Positions 17,886-26,383 of a DNA stretch of 64,000 nt are shown in pieces; positions within the stretch are counted from its first letter, which is position 1; every line of letters begins with the position of its first letter. The notes under the pieces are model-generated. The model saw nothing but the letters and a program-made list of their open reading frames with translations. It ran no database searches and was not told the origin of the DNA. A program made the position numbers and the translations under genes. The stretch lies in the NCBI RefSeq assembly GCF_900167945.1, contig NZ_FUZA01000004.1, forward strand, positions 372,001-436,000, read 5' to 3'. This stretch comes from Dyadobacter psychrophilus. Lineage in GTDB: Bacteria > Bacteroidota > Bacteroidia > Cytophagales > Spirosomataceae.

Positions 17886-18743
17886 ATGGAAGTTGAACAA
17901 TTAGAAAAAGTAGCCTCACAAGTTCGCCGGGACATTGTGCGTATGGTGCACGGCTGCCAGTCGGGACACCCGGGAGGTTCTTTGGGCTGTACAGAATTAC
18001 TTGTGGCGCTTTATTTTGAGCGTATGCAATTGAAAGAACAGGACGGAAAGCCGGTTTTTGACATGAATGGCAAGGATGAAGACTTGTTTTTTCTTTCTAA
18101 TGGACATATTTCGCCGGTTTGGTACAGCACGCTTGCGCGTAAAGGCTATTTCCCTGTGGAGGAAATGGCAACTTTCCGTAAGCTGGATTCGCGCTTGCAA
18201 GGTCACCCGACTACGCACGAGCATTTGGAAGGAATTCGCATTGCATCTGGATCATTGGGACAAGGTATGTCTGTGGCGATCGGTGCTGCGCTTGCCAAAA
18301 AACTCAACAATGACAAAGGTCATGTTTACGTGTTAATGGGCGATGGCGAGCAGCAGGAAGGACAGGTTTGGGAAGCAGCTACATTTGCGCCGCACCACCA
18401 GGTTGATAACCTCGTTGCATTCATTGACTTGAATGGTCAGCAAATTGACGGCCCGACAGTTAAGGTTATGAACAACCGTGATTTGGGTAAAAAATATGAA
18501 GCGTTCGGATGGGAAGTGATTTCTATCGAAGAAGGCAATGATATGGCAGCAGTGCTGAAAGGCCTTTACGAAGCAAAAAGCAGACTGGGTCACGGCAGAC
18601 CTATAATGGTTCTGTTGCATACAGGAATGGGTTTTGGTGTTGATTTCATGATGGGCAGCCACAAATGGCACGGCGTAGCGCCTAATGATGAGCAACTTGC
18701 GGCAGCGCTCGGCCAGTTGGAAGAAACAATGGGAGACTATTAA
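17886..18743 (+). CDS. Transketolase, N-terminal (thiamine-diphosphate) subunit
   Basis: 285 residues from ATG 17886 (MEVEQLEKV); 15 extra codons upstream are open but not conserved. It carries the first half of transketolase: GHPGGSLGCTELLVALYF, the HPTTHEHLEGIRIASGSLGQG loop, and the thiamine-diphosphate/metal motif GDGEQQEGQVWEAA with the Asn of IDLNGQQ. With the next gene it forms a two-chain transketolase that transfers two-carbon ketol units in the non-oxidative pentose phosphate pathway. The next gene starts nine bases downstream. Confidence 0.93.
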   Translation: MEVEQLEKVASQVRRDIVRMVHGCQSGHPGGSLGCTELLVALYFERMQLKEQDGKPVFDMNGKDEDLFFLSNGHISPVWYSTLARKGYFPVEEMATFRKLDSRLQGHPTTHEHLEGIRIASGSLGQGMSVAIGAALAKKLNNDKGHVYVLMGDGEQQEGQVWEAATFAPHHQVDNLVAFIDLNGQQIDGPTVKVMNNRDLGKKYEAFGWEVISIEEGNDMAAVLKGLYEAKSRLGHGRPIMVLLHTGMGFGVDFMMGSHKWHGVAPNDEQLAAALGQLEETMGDY

Positions 18744-18752
18744 TTATATACA

Positions 18753-19709
18753 ATGAAAAAATACACCTTCACTGAGAAGAAAGATACGCGTTCGGGCTTT
18801 GGGGCCGGAATGCATGTGTTGGGACAGCAGAACGAAAATGTCGTGGCACTTTGCGCTGACTTGGTTGGTTCGCTGAAACTCGAAGCATTTATAAAAGAAA
18901 ATCCTGACCGTTTTATCCAATGCGGTATTTCGGAAGCAAATATGATCGGCGTTTCTGCCGGCTTGACCATTGGCGGTAAAATACCTTTCGCTACAACATT
19001 TGCAAACTTTGCAACGGGCCGTGTTTATGACCAGATCCGTCAGAGTGTTGCTTATTCCAATAAAAATGTGAAGATCTGTGCTTCACACGCGGGACTTACA
19101 TTAGGAGAAGATGGCGCAACGCACCAGATCCTGGAAGATCTTGGGATGATGAAAATGTTGCCGGGCATGACGGTGATTAATCCTTGCGATTATAACCAGA
19201 CAAAAGCAGCAACCATTGCGATTGCTGATTACGAAGGCCCTGTTTACCTGCGTTTCGGTCGTCCGGTAATCCCTGTTTTCACGGATGCGGATCAGAAATT
19301 TGAGATTGGTAAAGCGTGGATGGTGAATGAAGGAACGGATGTGAGCATTTTCGCAACGGGCCATATGGTTTGGGAAGCGATCCAGGCGGGTGAACTTCTG
19401 GAAGCGGAAGGCATCAATGCAGAAATTATTAATATTCACACCATTAAGCCTTTGGATGAAGAGGCAATCCTGAAATCTGTGGAGAAAACAGGTTGCGTGG
19501 TAACCACTGAGGAGCATAACCGCATTGGTGGTTTGGGAGACAGCGTTGCGCAGGTTTTGGTTAAAAACAAACTGGTTCCTCAGGAATACGTGGCGGTGAA
19601 CGACAGCTTTGGAGAAAGCGGAACGCCTACACAACTGATGGAAAAATACGGCTTGACAGCGAAGCACATTGTGGAAGCTGCAAAACGTGCTATCGAGAGA
19701 AAAGCATAG
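18753..19709 (+). CDS. Transketolase, C-terminal subunit
   Basis: 318 residues forming the pyrimidine-binding and C-terminal domains. DTRSGFGAGMHVLG and CGISEANMIGVSAGLT contain the Glu that activates the thiamine ring, ASHAGLTLGEDGATHQ follows, and HTIKPLDEEAI with EEHNRIGGLGD marks the C-terminal domain. Partner of the preceding gene, nine bases apart. A long hairpin at 19750-19799 ends the unit. The split into two chains is common in Bacteroidota and Archaea. Confidence 0.94.
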   Translation: MKKYTFTEKKDTRSGFGAGMHVLGQQNENVVALCADLVGSLKLEAFIKENPDRFIQCGISEANMIGVSAGLTIGGKIPFATTFANFATGRVYDQIRQSVAYSNKNVKICASHAGLTLGEDGATHQILEDLGMMKMLPGMTVINPCDYNQTKAATIAIADYEGPVYLRFGRPVIPVFTDADQKFEIGKAWMVNEGTDVSIFATGHMVWEAIQAGELLEAEGINAEIINIHTIKPLDEEAILKSVEKTGCVVTTEEHNRIGGLGDSVAQVLVKNKLVPQEYVAVNDSFGESGTPTQLMEKYGLTAKHIVEAAKRAIERKA

Positions 19710-19749
19710 GTTATTGAAGTTACTGACCGGCTTTTGGTGCCGGAAAACG

Positions 19750-19799
19750 TTGAGTCTTGCGAAAGGTTAAAACTATGTTTTACTTTTTGCAAGACTCAA
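19750..19799 (+). terminator. Long hairpin after transketolase genes
   Basis: Arms TTGAGTCTTGC (19750-19760) and GCAAGACTCAA (19789-19799) are perfect reverse complements. The loop itself folds (TAAAAC with GTTTTA around TAT), and the T-rich ATTTTATTT follows. It sits 40 bases past the transketolase stop. Confidence 0.7.
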
Positions 19800-19870
19800 A
19801 TTTTATTTGCCCTGAACCAAAAAATGAACTATTATTGACTTGTGTTGATTCGGGAATTAGTATTGATTAA

Positions 19871-20413
19871 ATGTCTGACGAAGAATTATTATCCCTTTTT
19901 GAAAATCCCGAAACGCGGCGGAACGCTTTCAGTCAGCTGGTGCGGAAGTATCAGCAAAAAGTATATTGGCTGGTAAGGAAAATGGTTGTGGACCATGATG
20001 ATGCGAATGACATTACACAGGATGTTTTTATTAAAGCCTGGACGGCGCTGGAAAATTTCCGTGGCGACTCCAAGTTCTACACCTGGCTTTACCGGATTGC
20101 GAGTAATGAGGCTATCAACTTCCTGAACAAGAAAAGAAAACGCTTTTTCATTTCTATTAATGATGTAGAAAGTGAGCTGAGCGAAAAGCTGGAAGCCGAT
20201 CCGCTGGTGAGCGGTGACGCCATTCAGCTCAAATTACAGAAGGCATTATTAAAATTACCAGAAAAGCAAAGGCTGGTTTTTAACCTGAAATATTTTGAAG
20301 AACTTCCTTACGAAGAGATTTCGGAGATTACCGGGACGTCGGTTGGCGCGCTAAAAGCTTCATATCATTGGGCTTCAAAAAAAATTGAGGATTATTTAAA
20401 CGAAACGGATTAA
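19871..20413 (+). CDS. ECF-family RNA polymerase sigma factor
   Basis: 180 residues with both regions intact. Region 2 runs LVRKYQQKVYWLVRKMV with DANDITQDVFIKAW and FYTWLYRIASNEAINFL. Region 4 has LPEKQRLVFNLKYFEELPYE and the helix-turn-helix EISEITGTSVGALKASYHWA. It is of the RpoE-like class that redirects RNA polymerase to a stress or envelope regulon. A small membrane protein gene follows 54 bases downstream and could be its anti-sigma factor, then a Spy-like periplasmic protein. The three probably form one transcript. Confidence 0.92.
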   Translation: MSDEELLSLFENPETRRNAFSQLVRKYQQKVYWLVRKMVVDHDDANDITQDVFIKAWTALENFRGDSKFYTWLYRIASNEAINFLNKKRKRFFISINDVESELSEKLEADPLVSGDAIQLKLQKALLKLPEKQRLVFNLKYFEELPYEEISEITGTSVGALKASYHWASKKIEDYLNETD

Positions 20414-20467
20414 ACCATTTCAAACTAGTTTGGTCAAACATTTACAAGATTGGAAATATAAATAATC

Positions 20468-20908
20468 ATGGATAATAAGCGCATACGACTGGATGATCTG
20501 AAAAAGGAAGTTCCTTTCCAGGTTCCGGAGGACTATTTTGACAAACTGCCTCAGATGATCCAATCAAGAATTCCGTCGGAACCTGTTCGTAAGCCTGTAA
20601 TAGGCTGGTCGTGGCAGCGTTCGCTGGCGCTTGTGTCGGCAATGGCTTTGATTTTAGTGCTGGTATGGGTAACCGTTCCGGAACGCCAGGGATCGCTCGG
20701 ACAGGAGCCGTTAAGTGGCATCAGTAATGCGTCCATCGTTAGTTACCTGGAAGACCAGGACATGAGTTATTACGATTTAAGTGAGCATAAAGTTGTTCAG
20801 AAGGCATTTGACACGGATTCCACTGTACTTTTTTACCTGGATGGACTTGAAGATGACATCCTTCGCCAGCAATTACAGGAATCGGTTTCGAGTGCTGAGA
20901 CGATTTGA
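20468..20908 (+). CDS. Small single-pass membrane protein, candidate anti-sigma factor
   Basis: 146 residues with one membrane helix at about 51-70 (SLALVSAMALILVLVWVTV). The cytoplasmic 50 residues include VPEDYFDKLPQMIQSRI, a segment common in Bacteroidota proteins encoded next to ECF sigma factors. The outer part is acidic and ends without a recognisable domain. No zinc-binding HxxxCxxC is present, so it is not a ZAS-type anti-sigma factor. The function is inferred from position only. Confidence 0.6.
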   Translation: MDNKRIRLDDLKKEVPFQVPEDYFDKLPQMIQSRIPSEPVRKPVIGWSWQRSLALVSAMALILVLVWVTVPERQGSLGQEPLSGISNASIVSYLEDQDMSYYDLSEHKVVQKAFDTDSTVLFYLDGLEDDILRQQLQESVSSAETI

Positions 20909-20927
20909 CCCTAACAATAATTATAAA

Positions 20928-21383
20928 ATGAACTTACAACTTATTACCAGACACCGAAATTTATTGATAATTCTCTTTGTGGCGTTGCTTTCGATTACAG
21001 CAGTGAGCGCGCAGAGGAAGTCGGAGGAAGAGATAAAGCGGATTCAGGATGCGAAGGTGGCCATTATTACCAACCGTCTGAACCTGACACCCGAACAGTC
21101 GACGGGATTCTGGCCGGTTTACAATGAATATTCTCAAAAAAGGAAAGAGATCCACAGGGCGCAGCGGAAGATCATTAATGATAAAAAAGCGGAAGGCCAG
21201 ACGGATGATCAAGTGCTTAACAACCTGAAAGAAGTGCAGGAATTGCGTCAGAAAGAGTTGGATCTTGAAAAAGAATATCAAAACCGCTTCCTGAAAGTCA
21301 TCACAGCGAGTCAGGTGATCGAATTATACAAGGCGGAACGTACATTCAATGACATGCTTATCCAGCGCCTTAAAAATAAATAG
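20928..21383 (+). CDS. Periplasmic Spy/CpxP-like helical protein
   Basis: From ATG 20928 (MNLQLITRHRN) the protein has 151 residues, with a signal peptide ending ITAVSAQ. The frame is open back to 20781 but overlaps the previous gene there. The mature part is highly charged and helical: LNLTPEQSTGFWPVYNEY matches the LTxxQ-type motif of Spy/CpxP proteins. These are ATP-independent periplasmic chaperones or metal-stress sensors. Third gene of the sigma-factor unit, so probably part of its envelope-stress response. Confidence 0.72.
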   Translation: MNLQLITRHRNLLIILFVALLSITAVSAQRKSEEEIKRIQDAKVAIITNRLNLTPEQSTGFWPVYNEYSQKRKEIHRAQRKIINDKKAEGQTDDQVLNNLKEVQELRQKELDLEKEYQNRFLKVITASQVIELYKAERTFNDMLIQRLKNK

Positions 21384-21429
21384 AACGTTAAAGAACTTTT
21401 GACCGGCTATCGGCTTATTACAAATCGTT

Positions 21430-21465
21430 ATCCCACATTGGCTCCGGCTGGTTGTGGGATTTTTT
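21430..21465 (+). terminator. Rho-independent terminator of the sigma-factor operon
   Basis: ATCCCACA (21430-21437) pairs with TGTGGGAT (21453-21460), followed by a T-run to 21465. Confidence 0.75.
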
Positions 21466-21473
21466 ATGGCAAA

Positions 21474-21502
21474 AAAATAGCCGGGGAATGCCCGGCTATT
21501 TT
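21474..21502. terminator. Bidirectional terminator (12-bp arms)
   Basis: AAAATAGCCGGG (21474-21485) and CCCGGCTATTTT (21491-21502) are perfect complements around a five-base loop, with A/T runs on both sides. It serves the leftward SulP gene, and probably also the rightward operon. Confidence 0.8.
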
Positions 21503-21533
21503 AGTTATATTAAGTAATGGGATCTCAGCAATA

Positions 21534-23111
21534 TCAGTGGCCGCCGACCACTTCTACGCCATTGATGCCCTTCGTTTCCACAACAATGTTCCGTAATGGC
21601 GCCGCGTGTTTTTTGAAGTCCTGAATGATTTCAAGCACGTCATAATCAATGTTCATGGACTTGGTGCCGTCAATAACCACAGTGGCATTGTCAGGCAAAT
21701 TGTCCAATGTTGCACTAATACTCCCTTTGTTCAGGAATGTCACTTCCTCTGACAGGATTAATGTAATCACATCGCCATCTCTGTGTTTTTCTTTCACATA
21801 ATGATAAGAATGCTTGTAATTTTTTCTCAGAATAAAATAAATCGCAACCACCATTCCGATGCCTATTCCTTTGAGCAGATCCGTGCTCAGGATGGCGATA
21901 ATGGTCACTATAAACGGTATGAACTGCTCTTTGCCCAACTGGTACATTCCTTTGTAAAGAGAGAATTTGGACAATTTATAACCTACCACTAAAAGCACAG
22001 CAGCAAGCGATGCCAATGGGATAAAATTCAAGAACGTTGGAATAAAAAGGGCAGAAAGCAGCAAAATGGAGCCATGCGTAATGGTTGCCATTTTGGTTCT
22101 TCCGCCTGAATCTATATTAGCAGAGCTCCGCACAATTACCTGTGTGATGGGCAAGCCGCCGATCAACCCCGAAGTAATGTTACCAATTCCCTGGGCAACC
22201 AGCTCGCGATTCGTTGGCGTACTGCGCTTGAAAGGATCAAGTTTATCCGTTGCTTCAACGCACAGCAATGTTTCGAGGCTGGCAACAATAGCTAATGTTA
22301 AACCGATCGTATATGTCTCGACCCTGGTGATAGCGGAGAAGTCTGGTGTTTTGAAAAAGCTGAAAAACTCGCTTGCCGAAGAAGCAACTGGTAACTGCAC
22401 CAAATGATCGCCGGATAATGCCCAGTTCGGCATTATTCTCGAAAACAACAGGTTGAGCAGGATTCCGGAAATCACCACGAACAATGCACCTGGCACAAAC
22501 CGGAAAAGCTGAACTTTCTTCATAAAAGGCTTGTCGAAAAGGATCAGCAACCCGAGCGAAAACACAGATATAATAATAGCGCCGGTGCTGCTGTATTTTA
22601 CGGCATTGAAAAGCTCGGTAAATGTATTTTGACCGTCTTTCTGACTAAATGCTTCATCACCCATGAAATCCGCGTCATAACCGAATGCGTGCGGTATTTC
22701 CTTCAAAATGAGGGTTATACCAATGGCTGCCAGCATTCCTTTGATAACGGACGAAGGAAAGTAATAGCCGATGATGCCGGCTTTCATCACTCCGGCGATT
22801 ACCTGGATGATCCCTGCAATTACGACGGCCAGGAGAAACGCCTCAAAACTGCCCAGTGTATCGAGGGCATTGAGTACGATCACAACAAGCCCTGCCGCTG
22901 GACCAGAAACCCCAAGGGATGATCCGCTGATGGAACCAACGACGATCCCGCCGATCATTCCAGCAATTATACCTGAAAAAAGGAGGTCGGAGCGCCCGGT
23001 GGAGGCTAATGCTACACCGAGACACAATGGTAACGCAACCAGATAAACGACCAGCCCGGCAGGGATATCATACTTGAGGTTGGAAAACAAATTATTTTTA
23101 TCTGCTGACAT
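21534..23111 (-). CDS. SulP/SLC26-family anion transporter with STAS domain
   Basis: 525 residues. About 12-14 membrane segments run from residue 12 to 425. The family signature region is LVVYLVALPLCLGVALASTG, and GLIGGLPITQVIVRSSANI follows. A C-terminal STAS domain covers about 440-525 (DNATVVIDGTKSMNIDYDV). SulP proteins carry sulfate, bicarbonate or other anions, often as sodium symporters. The neighbour upstream in transcription is a beta-carbonic anhydrase 45 bases away, so bicarbonate is the likely substrate, as in BicA-type pairs; that is inference from linkage. Confidence 0.9.
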   Translation of the reverse strand: MSADKNNLFSNLKYDIPAGLVVYLVALPLCLGVALASTGRSDLLFSGIIAGMIGGIVVGSISGSSLGVSGPAAGLVVIVLNALDTLGSFEAFLLAVVIAGIIQVIAGVMKAGIIGYYFPSSVIKGMLAAIGITLILKEIPHAFGYDADFMGDEAFSQKDGQNTFTELFNAVKYSSTGAIIISVFSLGLLILFDKPFMKKVQLFRFVPGALFVVISGILLNLLFSRIMPNWALSGDHLVQLPVASSASEFFSFFKTPDFSAITRVETYTIGLTLAIVASLETLLCVEATDKLDPFKRSTPTNRELVAQGIGNITSGLIGGLPITQVIVRSSANIDSGGRTKMATITHGSILLLSALFIPTFLNFIPLASLAAVLLVVGYKLSKFSLYKGMYQLGKEQFIPFIVTIIAILSTDLLKGIGIGMVVAIYFILRKNYKHSYHYVKEKHRDGDVITLILSEEVTFLNKGSISATLDNLPDNATVVIDGTKSMNIDYDVLEIIQDFKKHAAPLRNIVVETKGINGVEVVGGH

Positions 23112-23156
23112 ACGATTATCTAATAAATCAATTAGTGATCAAAAACGAATACGATA

Positions 23157-23804
23157 TCAGGCGATAACAGGAACATCCATCCTATATACGTTCTCCATGT
23201 CGTCTGCGCTGTCCATGGTTACATCAAGATCCTGAAGAATGCCGGTTCCAACTGCATAAACAAGTCCGTGAACTTGTAAAGGCTTTTTGTTTGCCCAGGC
23301 ATTTTGTACAATTGACGTTTTTGCCAGGTCCATCACCTGCTCTATCACATTGAGTTCAACAAACCGGTCGGTTCTTTTCTGCATGTCTTCGATGCCGTTA
23401 AGCTCATCCTGGTGCAGACGGTAAACATCTTTAATGTGTCTGAGCCAGTTGTCAATAAGGCCCACTTGCTTGTTGCCCATCGCAGCGGCAACACCTCCGC
23501 AACCATAATGTCCGCAAACGATAATATGTTGCACACCAAGCACATTTACAGAGTAATCCAGCACACTTAGCATGCTCATATCCGTATGAATGACCATATT
23601 GGCAATGTTGCGATGTACAAAAATATCGCCGGGCATTGTGCCGGTTAAGGCATTTGCAGGAACGCGGCTATCAGAGCAGCCGATCCATAAAAATTTGGGA
23701 CTTTGCCCGTTTGCCAGTCTGTTGAAGAATTCAGGATCCTGCTCGTTTGTTGCATCGACCCATTTTTTATTGTTTTCAAAAAGTTGATTATATGACCTGA
23801 TCAT
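23157..23804 (-). CDS. Beta-class carbonic anhydrase
   Basis: 215 residues. Zinc ligands Cys43, His99 and Cys102 are all present (GCSDSRVP and CGHYGCGG), with the catalytic Asp45-Arg47 dyad and HRNIANMV. It interconverts carbon dioxide and bicarbonate in the cytosol. No signal peptide. It is the first gene of a unit with the SulP transporter, so the pair can couple bicarbonate uptake to hydration or dehydration for carboxylases. Confidence 0.94.
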   Translation of the reverse strand: MIRSYNQLFENNKKWVDATNEQDPEFFNRLANGQSPKFLWIGCSDSRVPANALTGTMPGDIFVHRNIANMVIHTDMSMLSVLDYSVNVLGVQHIIVCGHYGCGGVAAAMGNKQVGLIDNWLRHIKDVYRLHQDELNGIEDMQKRTDRFVELNVIEQVMDLAKTSIVQNAWANKKPLQVHGLVYAVGTGILQDLDVTMDSADDMENVYRMDVPVIA

Positions 23805-23920
23805 GATTTCTTTTAAGGATAATTTATTGAATAGGAGAACTTAGACGACGAGCCTGACGGAATGGAAATAATACACATCCGCAGGAGCATCATGCTCACA
23901 GAATAAATAATGCAAGAAAA

Positions 23921-24217
23921 TCAGATCAATTCGGGTGGCGGCGAGAGCAGCTTGAGTGAGATTTCGTTTTGAAATCCGGCAGAGTAGGAGAAAGTCTTTT
24001 TAAGCGGGATTGATAAAATGTATTTATCAAAATGTAGGGAATGAGAAATCAACAACTGGTCGTCGTTGATTTTCTCAACTTCTGTTTTTTCATTATCGCA
24101 AGTGCCGGTATCGCAAACCACAGATGACTTTTCCTTGGCCAGCAAGAGGCTGGCGACATCTGTGGCTTTACAGATGAGGAAGGCCGTAAGTAATATGAGA
24201 CAGAGTGACTTAAGCAA
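23921..24217 (-). CDS. Small exported protein, unknown
   Basis: 98 residues that I cannot assign. The N-terminal 25 residues (MLKSLCLILLTAFLICKATD) are a signal peptide or membrane anchor. The mature part has a Cys pair, CDTGTC, and ends in LLSPPPELI. Small Bacteroidota proteins with a Cys cluster and a Pro-rich tail occur near metal-efflux genes, but no such genes are present here. A 35-codon membrane ORF lies just upstream in transcription. Confidence 0.55.
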   Translation of the reverse strand: MLKSLCLILLTAFLICKATDVASLLLAKEKSSVVCDTGTCDNEKTEVEKINDDQLLISHSLHFDKYILSIPLKKTFSYSAGFQNEISLKLLSPPPELI

Positions 24218-24243
24218 CTTGAGATGTGATTAGGTAAAGGCTT

Positions 24244-24351
24244 TTACTTAGCTTTCCATTGTTTTTCATTGTTTTCCAGCCAGCGTCCGACAAGGAACGC
24301 AGAACCGAGAAGAACCACATAAAAAACGATCATTATGATTGTCATTTCCAT
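24244..24351 (-). CDS. Predicted 35-residue single-pass membrane protein
   Basis: An open frame of 35 codons runs from ATG 24351 to the TAA at 24244. It reads MEMTIIMIVFYVVLLGSAFL, then a short charged tail (VGRWLENN, EKQWKAK). The layout is one hydrophobic helix followed by a basic/aromatic cytoplasmic end, typical of real membrane microproteins. It lies 26 bases upstream of the 98-residue gene in the same direction. It was found by reading the gap between genes, and no family is recognised. Confidence 0.45.
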   Translation of the reverse strand: MEMTIIMIVFYVVLLGSAFLVGRWLENNEKQWKAK

Positions 24352-24429
24352 AAAAAAGCAATTAATACACTACTTAACGTTAACAAAATTAACTAAAAAA
24401 TGTCTTAGCCAGTTCAATTAATCGAAAAA

Positions 24430-25554
24430 TTAAAGGACTCCTTTGGTCGAAGGCATGAAATCCAGTGCCTTCAAATCACGTCTGACGGCCATTTTTATTG
24501 CCTTCGCGAAGGCTTTAAATATCGATTCGATCTTATGGTGCTCATTGTCACCGCTTACCTGAATATTTAAATTAGATAGCGAGGTGTCCGAAAAAGATTT
24601 AAAAAAGTGAAAAAACATTTCCGTAGGCATTTCACCAATCTTCTCTCTTTTAAACTCTGCATCCCAGACAATCCACGGTCGACCGGAGAAATCAATGGCA
24701 ACCTGAGCCAGCGCTTCGTCCATAGGAAGCAGGAACCCGTATCTGCTGATGCCGCGCTTATCGCCGATCGCCTGTCGGTAAGCTTCGCCCAATGCCAGTG
24801 CAGTGTCTTCGATGGTGTGGTGTTCATCAATGTGCAGGTCGCCTTCGACGTGAATGGTGAGGTCAGCGCCTGAATGTCTTGCGAGTTGGTCCAACATATG
24901 ATCGAAAAATCCGAGGCCCGTATGAATGTCGGATCGGCCGCTTCCGTCGAGGTTCAGCTCAACTCTTATCTGCGTTTCCTTAGTATTACGTTCTACGTAT
25001 GCTTTTCTGGCCGGCAACTTCAAATGTTCATAAATCGCGTCCCAGTCCCTTGAAATGAAGCTGGTAACCTCATTCATTTTGTCAGACAAACCTGTTTCAG
25101 GTTTTTGGTCTAAAAATAAAATAGCCTTAGCACCCAAATTTACAGCCAATTGGACATCTGTAAGCCTGTCGCCGATCACGTAACTGTTTGCCAGATCATA
25201 TTCTTCCGAAAAATATTCGGTAAGCATTCCAATGCCTGGTTTGCGGGTTGCGAGATTGTCTTCGGGGAAGCTACGGTCCACATGAATATTGGCAAAATGG
25301 ATATTTTCTCCCGCCAGAGTCTGCAACATTTTGTTTTGTGCAGGCCAGAATGTTGGTTCAGGGAATGAATCTGTTCCCAAGCCGTCCTGATTTGTCACCA
25401 TTACCAGCTCGAAATCAGTTTCTTCTGCAATTTTGCGCAGGGCGGATATCGCTTTTGGTAAAAATTCGAGTTTTTCTAACGAGTCTACCTGAAAATCTGT
25501 GGGAGGTTCAACGATGATCGTTCCGTCCCGATCAATAAATAAGACTTTTTTCAT
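24430..25554 (-). CDS. hisB: Bifunctional histidinol-phosphatase / imidazoleglycerol-phosphate dehydratase
   Basis: 374 residues in two domains. Residues 1-165 are a HAD phosphatase ([13 protein letters not shown], then MVTNQDGLG) that dephosphorylates histidinol phosphate. Residues about 178-374 are the dehydratase, with the manganese-binding motifs [17 protein letters not shown] and [10 protein letters not shown]. The fusion catalyses steps 6 and 8 of histidine synthesis. No other his genes are in the window, so the pathway is dispersed. Divergent from riboflavin synthase. Confidence 0.95.
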   Translation of the reverse strand: MKKVLFIDRDGTIIVEPPTDFQVDSLEKLEFLPKAISALRKIAEETDFELVMVTNQDGLGTDSFPEPTFWPAQNKMLQTLAGENIHFANIHVDRSFPEDNLATRKPGIGMLTEYFSEEYDLANSYVIGDRLTDVQLAVNLGAKAILFLDQKPETGLSDKMNEVTSFISRDWDAIYEHLKLPARKAYVERNTKETQIRVELNLDGSGRSDIHTGLGFFDHMLDQLARHSGADLTIHVEGDLHIDEHHTIEDTALALGEAYRQAIGDKRGISRYGFLLPMDEALAQVAIDFSGRPWIVWDAEFKREKIGEMPTEMFFHFFKSFSDTSLSNLNIQVSGDNEHHKIESIFKAFAKAIKMAVRRDLKALDFMPSTKGVL

Positions 25555-25691
25555 TAATGGTTATAAAAGATATGTAGGCAAAGCGCTTGCTGGTTTCCCG
25601 CGTTCCTGCAAAGTTCGCAAACTATGTGGATTTGAAAAGATTTACCCACAGCAATAGCACCTTTTGTACAGAAAAGAGTAATGATAAATTG

Positions 25692-25699
25692 TAACTTTG
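25692..25699 (+). promoter_or_regulatory. Bacteroidota-type -7 box (TAACTTTG)
   Basis: TAACTTTG fits TAnnTTTG and lies 25 bases before the ribE ATG at 25724, giving a leader of about 20 bases. A TTTG at 25663-25666 could be the -33 element, although the 25-base gap is a little long. Confidence 0.5.
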
Positions 25700-25723
25700 T
25701 ATCTTAAAATTTCGACTAAGATA

Positions 25724-26317
25724 ATGTTTACAGGAATAGTAGAATCCGTTGCAACGCTTTTAAAAGTAGATTCCGAAGGCACCAATAAAACTTTTTCGTT
25801 TCAATCCCCGATTGCGAACGAACTCAAAATAGATCAGAGTGTAAATCATAATGGGGTTTGCCTTACTGTGGTGGCTGTGGAAGGCGACACCTATCAAGTG
25901 ACCGCCATTGAAGAAACATTGATCAAGACAAACCTGGGCGACCTGGCGGTGAAAGATAAAATTAATTTAGAACGCTGTATGCCAGCGAATGGTCGTTTTG
26001 ACGGGCACATTGTGCAAGGGCATGTGGACCAAACGGGCGTGTGCACGGCCATCGAAGAACGTGACGGAAGCTGGCTTTTTGATTTTGAATATGATGCTTC
26101 GACCGGAAACCTAACCGTTGAAAAAGGCTCTATATGTATCAATGGTGTGAGTCTCACCGTTTTTAACTCTGAAACGAATGCATTCCGGGTTGCTATCATT
26201 CCTTATACTTATGAATTTACCAATTTTCATAGCCTGAAAGCAGGTGACCGGGTCAATCTTGAATTTGATATCCTCGGTAAATACATTAAAAGAATTCTGG
26301 GCTCTTATACAATGTAG
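25724..26317 (+). CDS. ribE: Riboflavin synthase, alpha chain
   Basis: 197 residues from ATG 25724 (MFTGIVESVATLLKV); an earlier in-frame start at 25697 lies inside the promoter. Two lumazine-binding repeats are visible. The first is VNHNGVCLTVVAVEGD to GRFDGHIVQGHVDQTG, and the second is SICINGVSLTVFNSET to GDRVNLEFDILGKYI. It dismutates two 6,7-dimethyl-8-ribityllumazine molecules into riboflavin. The short leader leaves no room for an FMN riboswitch. Confidence 0.95.
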   Translation: MFTGIVESVATLLKVDSEGTNKTFSFQSPIANELKIDQSVNHNGVCLTVVAVEGDTYQVTAIEETLIKTNLGDLAVKDKINLERCMPANGRFDGHIVQGHVDQTGVCTAIEERDGSWLFDFEYDASTGNLTVEKGSICINGVSLTVFNSETNAFRVAIIPYTYEFTNFHSLKAGDRVNLEFDILGKYIKRILGSYTM

Positions 26318-26383
26318 TATATTGGCATCCTGAAATATTACGTTTATTTTTACCCGTCTATACATTTCGAGCATTCATAATAC

